A stretch of DNA of 7,176 bases from Alphaproteobacteria bacterium. Its GTDB lineage: Bacteria > Pseudomonadota > Alphaproteobacteria > Rhodobacterales > Rhodobacteraceae. The stretch's first letter is position 1; each line of letters begins with the position of its first letter. The DNA lies in the NCBI GenBank assembly GCA_030424705.1, contig JAUHWJ010000092.1, positions 1-7,176 on the forward strand, read 5' to 3'. The translations under genes and the position numbers were made by a program. Under the pieces are notes generated by a model. The model was not told the origin of the DNA. It made no database searches and saw only the letters and a list, made by a program, of their open reading frames with translations. Shown here one piece after another: positions 1-5,649 of the stretch.

Positions 1-1
1 C

Positions 2-292
2 GAGGGCGGGGCGATCTGGGACGGGCGCTTCTTCCTTGCGGCGCGGGCGGGGGAGAACGGGCTCGTCGCCCCGCTCGGCGAGGCGGGGGCGCGGCGGCTG
101 GCGGAGCTTGCGGAGACCGGGCAATGGCGCGCGCCCGCGCATTGGCGCGCCGCGCCGCAGGCCGCGCGCATCACCACCCCCGCGCTCTGGCGCGGCGAGG
201 CGCTGGCCGCGGCGCCGCTCGCCGGCTGGGGCGAGGGCCTGACGGCGCGGCGCGCCGGCGCGGGCTGGCCGGCGGGCGACCGCGCGGGGTGA
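2..292 (+). CDS. tilS: Probable tRNA(Ile)-lysidine synthetase, C-terminal fragment (5' end outside window)
   Basis: Read in frame 2, an open frame of 96 codons enters from the left edge and stops at the TGA at 290-292. The peptide begins EGGAIWDGRFFLAARAG and continues with PLGEAG, a tryptophan/arginine-rich stretch, then TPALWRGEALAAAPLAGWG. A WDGR block, a PLGxAG block and a (S/T)PALWRG-x-LxAAPL block in this order recall the C-terminal part of TilS proteins in Rhodobacterales. TilS converts the wobble cytidine of the AUA-reading tRNA(Ile) to lysidine in the cytosol, using ATP and lysine. The catalytic N-terminal PP-loop domain lies outside the window, so the assignment depends only on the less conserved tail. 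The gene converges on sdhB with about 110 bases between the stops. Two shorter ATG-started frames overlapping this region are arginine/proline-rich shadows. Confidence 0.6.
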   Translation, partial: EGGAIWDGRFFLAARAGENGLVAPLGEAGARRLAELAETGQWRAPAHWRAAPQAARITTPALWRGEALAAAPLAGWGEGLTARRAGAGWPAGDRAG

Positions 293-319
293 GGCGGGGG
301 GCCTTGCCCAAATCCGCCT
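292..319 (+). terminator. Possible hairpin after the tilS-like gene
   Basis: AGGCGG (292-297) pairs with CCGCCT (314-319). Inside this stem GGGC (299-302) can pair with GCCC (306-309) around CTT. The structure starts at the last base of the stop codon and is placed where a plus-strand terminator would sit. No T-run follows, so it is not a canonical intrinsic terminator. It could equally reflect GC-rich composition. Confidence 0.22.
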
Positions 320-334
320 GAGGATGTCGACAGG

Positions 335-350
335 AAACCCGCGCTGCGGG
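335..350 (-). terminator. Weak candidate intrinsic terminator for sdhB
   Basis: On the minus strand a perfect 5-bp stem CCCGC / GCGGG with loop AGC (338-350) is followed directly by TTT (337-335). It lies about 55-70 bases past the sdhB stop, the right side for ending the sdh transcript. The stem and the T-tract are both short, so termination may be partial or Rho-assisted. A further small stem, CAGGC/GCCTG (356-360 with 365-369), sits just before it. Confidence 0.35.
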
Positions 351-369
351 CCGGTCAGGCGAAGGCCTG

Positions 370-407
370 TGAGGCCCCGGATCAGATCCGGAGCCGGGGG
401 CTCCTCA
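370..407 (-). other. Inverted repeat over the sdhB stop codon
   Basis: TGAGG (370-374) pairs with CCTCA (403-407), and CCCCGG (375-380) with CCGGGG (394-399), with a 3-base bulge at 400-402. Inside it CCGGAT (377-382) can alternatively pair with ATCCGG (386-391) around CAG. The repeat includes the sdhB stop at 405-407. Such a structure could protect the 3' end of the sdh message or contribute to termination in this convergent region. Only the base pairing is seen; the role is inferred. Confidence 0.35.
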
Positions 408-1184
408 CATCTTCCGCTCGACCATCATCTTCTTGATCTCCGCGATGGCCTTGGCCGGGTTCAGGCCCTTCGGGCAGGTCTTCGCGCAGTTCATGATCGT
501 GTGGCAGCGGTAGAGGCGGAACGGGTCTTCCAGGAAGTCGAGCCGTTCGCCCGTCGCCTCGTCGCGGCTGTCGATCAGCCAGCGATAGGCGTGGAGCAGC
601 GCGGCGGGGCCGAGATAGCGGTCTCCGTTCCACCAGTAGGAGGGGCAGGAGGTGGAGCAGGAGGCGCACATCACGCATTCATAGAGGCCGTCGAGCTTCT
701 TCCGGTCCTCGATCGACTGGCGCCATTCCTTCTGCGGCCGGTTCGTCGCCGTCTCCAGCCACGGCATGATGGAGGCGTGCTGGGCGTAGAAATGCGTGAG
801 ATCGGGGATCAGGTCCCGCACCACTTCCATATGGGGGAGGGGGTAGATCTTCACGTCGCCCTTGATCTCGTCCATGCCGTAGATGCAGGCGAGCGTGTTG
901 ATCCCGTCGATGTTCATGGCGCAGGAGCCGCAGATGCCCTCCCGGCAGGAGCGGCGGAAGGCCAGCGTCGGGTCGATCTCGTTCTTGATCTTGATGAGCG
1001 CGTCGAGAACCATGGGGCCGCACGTGTCCATGTCGACGAAATAGGTGTCGATCCGCGGCAGCTCCCCGCTCTCCTCGTTCCAGCGGTAGATGCGGAAGGT
1101 GCGGACATTCTTCGCGCCCTCCGGCTTCGGCCAGGTCTTGCCCTTGGTGATCTTGGAGTTTTTCGGCAGCGCGAATTCGACCAT
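405..1184 (-). CDS. sdhB: Succinate dehydrogenase iron-sulfur subunit
   Basis: SdhB is the electron-relay subunit of complex II. It passes electrons from the SdhA flavin through three Fe-S clusters to quinone at the membrane. From the ATG at 1184 the protein has 259 residues, a normal length. The frame stays open further upstream, but that extension is low-complexity arginine/glycine sequence that shadows the preceding gene. The chosen ATG has AGGG five bases upstream and gives the typical start [18 protein letters not shown]. The [2Fe-2S] ligands are C80, C85, C88 and C100 (CREGICGSC...C). The ferredoxin-like half carries C170, C173, C176 and C180 ([12 protein letters not shown]) and C227, C233 and C237 ([14 protein letters not shown]), supplying the [4Fe-4S] and [3Fe-4S] clusters. 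The WWN at 184-186 and H228 match the quinone-proximal residues of characterised SdhB proteins. It is the last gene of the cluster and is separated from sdhA by two unrelated genes. No key residue is missing. Confidence 0.98.
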   Translation of the reverse strand: MVEFALPKNSKITKGKTWPKPEGAKNVRTFRIYRWNEESGELPRIDTYFVDMDTCGPMVLDALIKIKNEIDPTLAFRRSCREGICGSCAMNIDGINTLACIYGMDEIKGDVKIYPLPHMEVVRDLIPDLTHFYAQHASIMPWLETATNRPQKEWRQSIEDRKKLDGLYECVMCASCSTSCPSYWWNGDRYLGPAALLHAYRWLIDSRDEATGERLDFLEDPFRLYRCHTIMNCAKTCPKGLNPAKAIAEIKKMMVERKM

Positions 1185-1216
1185 GTCGTCCCTGACCCTT
1201 CTCTGCTGGACGCCCT

Positions 1217-1225
1217 GATATAGCA
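1217..1225 (-). promoter_or_regulatory. Candidate extended -10 element upstream of sdhB
   Basis: In the 53-base gap between the glycosyltransferase stop and the sdhB start, the minus strand reads TGCTATATC, an extended -10-like string (TGn then TATATC). It would start RNA near 1210, giving a leader of about 25 bases that includes the sdhB ribosome-binding site. It is embedded in a small inverted repeat (CCTG/CAGG, 1214-1217 with 1224-1227). No well-spaced -35 box is evident. It is an AT-rich island in GC-rich DNA, which makes it noticeable but not proven. Confidence 0.25.
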
Positions 1226-1237
1226 GGCGCCGGGCGG

Positions 1238-2149
1238 TCAGCCCACAAGCTCCCTCGCCTTGGCGGAGATTTCCGCGGCGCGGGCGCGGAAAGAATGCCG
1301 CGCATTCACCTCTTTTGCAAAGGCCCTTCGCGCCGCGCGCCGCTCTTCCCCCTCCGCGAGCGCGGCTTCCACGGCGGCGGGGAAGTCCTCCGCCCGTTCC
1401 CAGGCGTGAATCCAGGGCTGGAGATGCTCCGGCGTTCCCGGCACGGCGTCGGAGACGAGCGGCGCGCCCGCCGCCAGCACGTCGAACACGCGGTTGGAGG
1501 GGAAGCCGGCGAGGCGCATGTCCCGCCATGTGTCGTTCAGCACGGCGCGGGCGCCGGCGTAATGCCGCCCGAGCTCGGCGTTCGGGATGAAGGCGCCCTT
1601 AAGGAGCCGGGCGTGGGCGGGATGCTCCGCCCATCCCGAACCCCAGAGCGAGACGTCGAACCCCGCCGCGGCGGCGAGGTCGAGCGCGGGGCGCCCGCCG
1701 CGGCGGTTGTTGCCGACATAGAGGAGGCCTGAAGGGATCGGCTCCACATCCGGGTTCATGATCGCCGGGTCATGCGCCTGGAAGAGCGTGCTCACGCGCT
1801 CGCCGATCAGCTTCCGGAGCTTGCGCTTGTGCTTCACCGAGGCGGTGAAGACGTGATGATAGGGCTCCAGCTCATCCGGCTGGATGTTTCCGGGATGCGA
1901 GATGATCCACATCAGCGAGACGAGCCCGGGGCGCGGCCGGTAGCCGCCGAAGCCGCGGAGGACGAGCGCGACATCCCCCTCCCGCGAATCGTGGTCCCAT
2001 ATGTCCCGCGTCTCCACCGCCACGTCATGGCCGAGGCCGCGCAGCGCCTCGGCGAGCGAGAGGGCGAAGAAGTAGTCCCCCCACCGGCGCGCGCGGGCGA
2101 GGTTCAGTGGCGCGATCTTGATGCGGATGCGCGGCGCGCCCTCATTCAC
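1238..2149 (-). CDS. CgeB-like family glycosyltransferase (GT-B type, substrate unknown)
   Basis: The 303-residue product from the GTG at 2149 looks like a single-protein glycosyltransferase of the CgeB / Glyco_trans_1_2 type. These enzymes move a sugar from a nucleotide-sugar donor to an acceptor, often in surface polysaccharide or glycan-decoration clusters. Visible blocks are an N-terminal lobe starting [24 protein letters not shown] (81-94), typical of the N-lobe end in this family; LYVGNN and LWGSGW (168-173), the start of the C-lobe; and NDTW...[20 protein letters not shown] (205-234), the donor-binding segment with the conserved R-x-F-[DE]...G pattern. No signal peptide or membrane helix is seen, so it is probably cytosolic. 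The frame is open to an ATG at 2200. I prefer the GTG because it overlaps the upstream stop (GTGAATGA) and because the extra 17 residues are arginine/serine-rich shadow sequence with no ribosome-binding site. Donor and acceptor cannot be deduced. Confidence 0.82.
   Translation of the reverse strand: MNEGAPRIRIKIAPLNLARARRWGDYFFALSLAEALRGLGHDVAVETRDIWDHDSREGDVALVLRGFGGYRPRPGLVSLMWIISHPGNIQPDELEPYHHVFTASVKHKRKLRKLIGERVSTLFQAHDPAIMNPDVEPIPSGLLYVGNNRRGGRPALDLAAAAGFDVSLWGSGWAEHPAHARLLKGAFIPNAELGRHYAGARAVLNDTWRDMRLAGFPSNRVFDVLAAGAPLVSDAVPGTPEHLQPWIHAWERAEDFPAAVEAALAEGEERRAARRAFAKEVNARHSFRARAAEISAKARELVG
2142..2149 (-). promoter_or_regulatory. Stop/start overlap coupling the methyltransferase and glycosyltransferase
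   Basis: On the minus strand the eight bases GTGAATGA contain the proposed glycosyltransferase GTG start (2149-2147) and the methyltransferase TGA stop (2144-2142). No convincing Shine-Dalgarno sequence lies at normal spacing before the GTG (nearest GGAG is about 19 bases away). This fits translation by ribosomes that terminate and restart. The overlap is seen directly if the GTG is the start; coupling is inferred. Confidence 0.5.
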
Positions 2150-2843
2150 CGGGCGCGCCCGCGATGAACTCCGCCGCGCTCGCCCAGGCGAAGCTCGCAT
2201 AGAAGCGGGCGGGCCCGTAGCCCTCGATCGTCACGTCGCGGAGCGAGGCTTCGAGCTCCGGCGCGGCGGCGGCGAGGATGCGGCTTTCGGGGTCGAGATT
2301 GCGGATGACGACGAGTCCGGTCGGCGCCGCGTCGAAGACCTCGATGGAAAGGTCGGGTCGCAATTCCTGCAGGATCGGCACGAGCTTCCAGACATCGCCG
2401 GTCCAGGCCCGAGTGCGCCCCCGCTCCCGCGCCGCCATCGCCGCGTCATAGGGGCAGCAATCGTGAAGGGCGATGACGCCGCCGGGCCCCATCCGCGCTT
2501 CGGCGTTCATGAAGTCCCGCAGGAGGAATTCGAAGAGATGCATTCCGTCCAGAAATGCGAAGCCGGGCTTGCGGCCCGTCGATTCGAGAAAGCCCGAGGC
2601 GAAGAACTCGTCCGAGGTCATCTGGAAGAGATGGCCCTGCCGGCCCGGAAAGGTCAGCAGCCGCTTGAGGTTGAACGTCGGGTCGACGGCGATGAAATCC
2701 CCGCGCGCAAGGGCGAGGGAATTACCGGTGCGCGAGCCGATCTCGAGATAGAGGTCGGGGGCGAGGCTGCGGTGAAGCGCGGAAAGGAGGTCGAAATAGG
2801 ACGGGCCGGAGGCCCGCTGGAACCCGCTCTCTTCCCCCTCCAT
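2142..2843 (-). CDS. Class I SAM-dependent methyltransferase (Methyltransf_24-like)
   Basis: The 233-residue protein has the layout of a small Rossmann-fold methyltransferase using S-adenosylmethionine. Motif I is LYLEIGSRTGN (31-41), with E34, G36 and G40. The strand-2 acidic position is in FIAVDP (D54). The segment FAFLDGMHLFEFLLRDF (95-111) gives the DG-x-H...D pattern typical of Methyltransf_24 proteins, followed by GPGGVIALHDC (119-129) with H127/D128. A later TGDVWK block (148-153) recurs, from memory, in similar proteins. Members of this group often sit in polysaccharide, O-antigen or secondary-metabolite clusters and methylate sugars or small molecules; the substrate here is unknown. 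The ATG at 2843 has GGAG seven bases upstream. The gene begins 55 bases after sdhA, behind a strong hairpin, and its end overlaps the next gene, so the two probably act in one pathway. No signal peptide or membrane segment is apparent, and its high-GC composition looks like that of its neighbours. Confidence 0.85.
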   Translation of the reverse strand: MEGEESGFQRASGPSYFDLLSALHRSLAPDLYLEIGSRTGNSLALARGDFIAVDPTFNLKRLLTFPGRQGHLFQMTSDEFFASGFLESTGRKPGFAFLDGMHLFEFLLRDFMNAEARMGPGGVIALHDCCPYDAAMAARERGRTRAWTGDVWKLVPILQELRPDLSIEVFDAAPTGLVVIRNLDPESRILAAAAPELEASLRDVTIEGYGPARFYASFAWASAAEFIAGAPGE

Positions 2844-2863
2844 CGCCCCGCTCCGCGCCGTGG

Positions 2864-2892
2864 CGGCGCCCCTGCCCGGAGGCGGGGCGCCG
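2864..2892 (-). other. Strong intercistronic hairpin between sdhA and the methyltransferase gene
   Basis: CGGCGCCCC (2864-2872) is perfectly complementary to GGGGCGCCG (2884-2892). Inside it GCC (2874-2876) pairs with GGC (2881-2883) around a 4-base loop, leaving one bulged base at 2873. This makes about 12 GC pairs in 29 bases, beginning only six bases after the sdhA stop codon. No T-run follows on the minus strand, so it is not a classical terminator. It could stabilise the sdhCDA part of the message, mark a processing site or cause partial termination. The pairing is seen; the function is inferred. Confidence 0.5.
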
Positions 2893-2898
2893 GCTCCT

Positions 2899-4710
2899 TC
2901 AGTAGACGCGCGCCTTCGGCGCGATCTTCTTCAGGTCGATGCCGCCCTCCGCCTCCGTCGTCAGCGGGTCGACATGGACGGGGCGGTAGGAGAGCGTGAC
3001 CTTGCCGGTCGCCTCGTCCACATGCGCGATTGTGTGCTTGCGCCAGGTCTCGTCGTCCCGCTTCGGGAAGTCCTCATGCGCATGGGCGCCGCGGCTCTCC
3101 TGCCGCGCCTCGGCGCCGTAGACGGTCGCCATCGCGTTGGGGAGGAGGTTGCCGAGCTCCAGCGTCTCCATGAGGTCGGTGTTCCAGATCAGCGTCCGGT
3201 CGGTCACCTTGATGTCGGAGAACTTGGAATAGACGGAGTCCATCGCCTCGCAGCCCTCCTTCAGCGTCTTGGAGGTGCGGAAGACGGCGGCGTCCCGCTG
3301 CATGGTGCGCTGCATTTCGAGCCGCAGCTCCGCCGTCGGCACGGCGCCGTTCGCGTTCCGCGCCGCGTCGAACCGCTCGACGGCGCGTTCGACCGACGCC
3401 TTGTTGAGCGGGCGGTTGGGCTCGTCCGGGTTCACGATCTTTCCGGCGCGGATCGCCGCGGCGCGGCCGAAGACGACGAGGTCGATCAGCGAGTTGGAGC
3501 CGAGCCGGTTGGCGCCGTGGACGGAGGCGCAGCCCGCTTCCCCCACCGCCATCAGGCCGGGCTGAAGCCGGTCCGGGTCGTCGGCGGTCGGGTTCAGCGC
3601 CTCGCCCCAATAGTTCGTGGGGATGCCGCCCATGTTGTAATGGACGGTCGGGAGCACCGGGATCGGCTCCTTGTTCACGTCCACCCCGGCGAAGATCTTC
3701 GCGCTCTCCGAAATGCCGGGCAACCGCAGCGCCAGCGTCTCGGGCGGCAGATGGTTGAGATAGAGATGGATATGGTCCTTGTCGGGGCCGACGCCGCGCC
3801 CCTCCCGGATTTCGATGGTCATGCAGCGCGAGACGACGTCGCGGCTCGCGAGGTCCTTCGCCGAGGGGGCGTAGCGCTCCATGAAGCGCTCGCCCTCCGA
3901 ATTCACGAGATAGCCGCCTTCGCCCCGCGCGCCCTCGGTGATGAGGCAGCCCGAGCCGAAGATGCCGGTCGGGTGAAACTGCACGAACTCCATGTCCTGC
4001 AGCGGCAGCCCGGCGCGGGCGACCATGCCGTTCCCGTCTCCCGTGCAGGTATGGGCGGAGGTGGCGGAGAAATAGGCGCGGCCATAGCCGCCCGTCGCCA
4101 GCACGACCATCTTCGCGTTGAAGCGGTGCAGCGTGCCGTCATCCAGCTTCCAGGCGACGACGCCCTGGCAGACGCCGTCCTCCGTCATGATGAGGTCGAG
4201 CGCGAAATACTCGATGTAGAACTCGGCGTTGTTCTTCAGGCTCTGGCCATAGAGCGTGTGGAGGATGGCGTGGCCGGTCCGGTCCGCCGCGGCGCAGGTG
4301 CGCTGGACGGGCGGGCCGTCCCCGAACTCCGTCATGTGGCCGCCGAAGGGCCGCTGGTAGATGCGCCCGTCCTCGGTGCGGGAGAAGGGCACGCCGTAAT
4401 GCTCGAGCTCATAGACCGCCTTCGGCGCCTCGCGCGCGAGATATTCCATCGCGTCGGTGTCGCCGAGCCAGTCTGACCCCTTCACCGTGTCGAAGAGATG
4501 CCACTGCCAGTGGTCCGGCCCCATGTTCGAGAGCGAGGCGGCGATGCCGCCCTGCGCCGCGACGGTATGGGAGCGGGTGGGGAAGACCTTCGTGATACAG
4601 GCCGTGCGGAGCCCCTGCTCCGCCATGCCGAGCGTCGCGCGGAGGCCGGCGCCCCCGGCGCCGACGACGACGACGTCGTATTCATGATCGGTGAATTCGT
4701 AAGCGGCCAT
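2899..4710 (-). CDS. sdhA: Succinate dehydrogenase flavoprotein subunit
   Basis: SdhA is the catalytic subunit of complex II. It oxidises succinate to fumarate with covalently bound FAD on the cytoplasmic face of the membrane. The 603-residue length is normal. The N-terminal dinucleotide-binding motif is [10 protein letters not shown] (13-22). H48 in [10 protein letters not shown] is the expected covalent FAD site. Substrate-binding and catalytic residues are recognisable as H246 (QFHPTG), R290 (LASRDVV), H357 (PTVHYNMGG) and R402 ([19 protein letters not shown]). The C-terminus ends in the usual APKARVY. The ATG at 4710 has AAGGA eight bases upstream, and the gene starts 29 bases after the sdhD stop. 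All signature residues are present, so it should be functional. Large antisense frames over this gene, including a 538-codon one, are composition shadows. The usual partner sdhB does not follow directly; a methyltransferase and a glycosyltransferase gene intervene. Confidence 0.99.
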   Translation of the reverse strand: MAAYEFTDHEYDVVVVGAGGAGLRATLGMAEQGLRTACITKVFPTRSHTVAAQGGIAASLSNMGPDHWQWHLFDTVKGSDWLGDTDAMEYLAREAPKAVYELEHYGVPFSRTEDGRIYQRPFGGHMTEFGDGPPVQRTCAAADRTGHAILHTLYGQSLKNNAEFYIEYFALDLIMTEDGVCQGVVAWKLDDGTLHRFNAKMVVLATGGYGRAYFSATSAHTCTGDGNGMVARAGLPLQDMEFVQFHPTGIFGSGCLITEGARGEGGYLVNSEGERFMERYAPSAKDLASRDVVSRCMTIEIREGRGVGPDKDHIHLYLNHLPPETLALRLPGISESAKIFAGVDVNKEPIPVLPTVHYNMGGIPTNYWGEALNPTADDPDRLQPGLMAVGEAGCASVHGANRLGSNSLIDLVVFGRAAAIRAGKIVNPDEPNRPLNKASVERAVERFDAARNANGAVPTAELRLEMQRTMQRDAAVFRTSKTLKEGCEAMDSVYSKFSDIKVTDRTLIWNTDLMETLELGNLLPNAMATVYGAEARQESRGAHAHEDFPKRDDETWRKHTIAHVDEATGKVTLSYRPVHVDPLTTEAEGGIDLKKIAPKARVY

Positions 4711-4739
4711 GGGTCAGGTCCTTCGATATCCGGCGCGGC

Positions 4740-5117
4740 TCAGGCCGCGAAGGCGATCCGCGCCACGGCGAAGAGGCCGCCGAAGGCGAAGAGCGCGCAG
4801 AAGAGCATGTTGAGGATCAGCGCAACGGTGCGCGCCCCCCCGTGGACATAGTCCTCGATCACCACCTGCAAGCCGAGGCGGAGGTGGTTGAAGGCGACGA
4901 GGATGAAGAGCCCGGCGACGATGGCGTGGAACGGATGCCCGTAGAGCGCCAGCGCGGCCTCATGCCCGTCGCCCAGCGCCTGCGCGAAGGGGACGATGAA
5001 GAGGAGCCCGAGCGGGACGAGGGCGATGGCCGTCATCCGCTGGCTCCACCAGTGATGCGTCCCCTCCTTGGCGGAGCCGAGGCCGTGGGCGCGGGCGCGG
5101 TCGGTCAGAAAGCTCAT
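4740..5117 (-). CDS. sdhD: Succinate dehydrogenase membrane anchor subunit
   Basis: SdhD is one of two small membrane subunits that anchor complex II and help form the quinone site. From the ATG at 5117 the product has 125 residues with three hydrophobic segments at about 29-49, 60-80 and 96-122. The N-terminal GTHHWWSQRMTAIAL block resembles alphaproteobacterial SdhD proteins. NHLRLGLQVVIEDYVH (77-92) matches the conserved pattern in which H78 and D89/Y90 correspond by spacing to the haem-ligand histidine and quinone-site DY of E. coli SdhD. A longer upstream frame is possible, but it reads antisense-like, low-complexity sequence through sdhC. The chosen ATG has GAGG six bases upstream, and the first base of this GAGG overlaps the sdhC TGA stop (CTGAGG), which suggests coupled translation. 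Haem ligation is inferred from alignment by eye. Confidence 0.95.
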   Translation of the reverse strand: MSFLTDRARAHGLGSAKEGTHHWWSQRMTAIALVPLGLLFIVPFAQALGDGHEAALALYGHPFHAIVAGLFILVAFNHLRLGLQVVIEDYVHGGARTVALILNMLFCALFAFGGLFAVARIAFAA

Positions 5118-5125
5118 GGCGGGCC

Positions 5126-5512
5126 TCAGAACGCGATGACGAGGAGGATGACGGTCAGAACCGCCGTTCCGGCCAGCACGGCCATGCCGGAGGCGGTGAC
5201 CTGCCCCATCTCGAAGCCGTTGCCGATATCCCACCACATGTGCCGGATGCCGTTCAGGAGGTGATAGAAGAACGCCGCCGCCGAGCCGATCAGGATGAGC
5301 GCGCCGAGCCAGCTCGTCAGCAAGCCGTCCACCAGATCGAAATATTCCGGCCCCGTCGCCGCCGCCAGCAGCCACCAGACGACGAGCGCCATCGAGACGG
5401 CCATCGCCACCCCGGTCGCCCGGTGGATGATGGAGAGGATCGAGGTGACTTGCGGGCGATAGATCGTCAGGTGCGGCGAAAGCGGGCGCTTTCCCCTCGT
5501 GGTGCTGGCCAT
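5126..5512 (-). CDS. sdhC: Succinate dehydrogenase cytochrome b556 subunit
   Basis: SdhC is the cytochrome b subunit of complex II, binding haem b between SdhC and SdhD and contributing to ubiquinone reduction. From the ATG at 5512 it has 128 residues and three membrane segments at about 27-52, 65-88 and 104-127. The N-terminal RPLSPHLTIYRP (9-20) is the family signature. SIIHRATG carries S27, H30 and R31, which match the quinone-site residues S27 and R31 of E. coli SdhC in number as well as context. FFYHLLNGIRHMWWDIG carries H84, the expected haem ligand, and H91. The start is supported by GGGGGAG five bases upstream. The frame remains open far upstream, but only by reading the tctA region out of frame, which gives an arginine-rich product with no family resemblance. 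It is the first gene of the sdh cluster, with a 137-base gap before it that probably holds the promoter. Confidence 0.97.
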   Translation of the reverse strand: MASTTRGKRPLSPHLTIYRPQVTSILSIIHRATGVAMAVSMALVVWWLLAAATGPEYFDLVDGLLTSWLGALILIGSAAAFFYHLLNGIRHMWWDIGNGFEMGQVTASGMAVLAGTAVLTVILLVIAF

Positions 5513-5534
5513 GTCGGCTCCCCCTTGACTGCAC

Positions 5535-5551
5535 GCCGGTTCATGTCCGGC
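5535..5551 (-). repeat. Small inverted repeat in the sdhC leader
   Basis: GCCGG (5535-5539) and CCGGC (5547-5551) form a 5-bp stem with a 7-base loop, about 20 bases before the sdhC start. It could be a leader hairpin or a protein-binding half-site pair. It is short and GC-rich, so chance is a fair explanation. Confidence 0.2.
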
Positions 5552-5575
5552 TTCGCCAGAGATGCGGCTCGGCGC

Positions 5576-5609
5576 ACGATACTCCCATTCGCCGCCAGCG
5601 CAAATGCGC
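5576..5609 (-). promoter_or_regulatory. Candidate promoter for the sdh operon with an overlapping inverted repeat
   Basis: On the minus strand TTGCGC (5603-5598) is followed after 16 bases by TATCGT (5581-5576), a plausible sigma-70-type -35/-10 pair with matches at the most conserved positions (TTG and TAT...T). The -35 box lies inside the inverted repeat GCGCATTTGCGC (5609-5598), which has 5-bp arms around TT and could be an operator. Transcription would begin near 5569, about 57 bases before sdhC. The location, between the tctA stop and the first sdh gene, supports the call; the match itself is modest. Confidence 0.35.
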
Positions 5610-5649
5610 GATGCCGTGAAAGCGCGCCCATTCCCCCCGGCGGCGCCCG

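Noticed and set aside
324..1223. A 299-codon plus-strand frame antisense to sdhB
   Set aside because: The sense strand encodes intact SdhB with all cysteine ligands. The antisense product is a composition shadow with no family motif.
1185..1529. N-terminal extension of SdhB by 115 residues
   Set aside because: The extension lies over the glycosyltransferase gene in another frame and is low-complexity. The ATG at 1184 gives the normal SdhB length with AGGG upstream.
2118..2999. A 293-codon plus-strand frame opposite the methyltransferase
   Set aside because: The minus-strand frame contains ordered methyltransferase motifs; the plus-strand frame has none.
2860..4476. A 538-codon plus-strand frame antisense to sdhA
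   Set aside because: It lies opposite the fully conserved sdhA, has arginine/alanine/valine-heavy composition and no recognisable domain. Long antisense frames are expected in GC-rich DNA with strong third-position bias.
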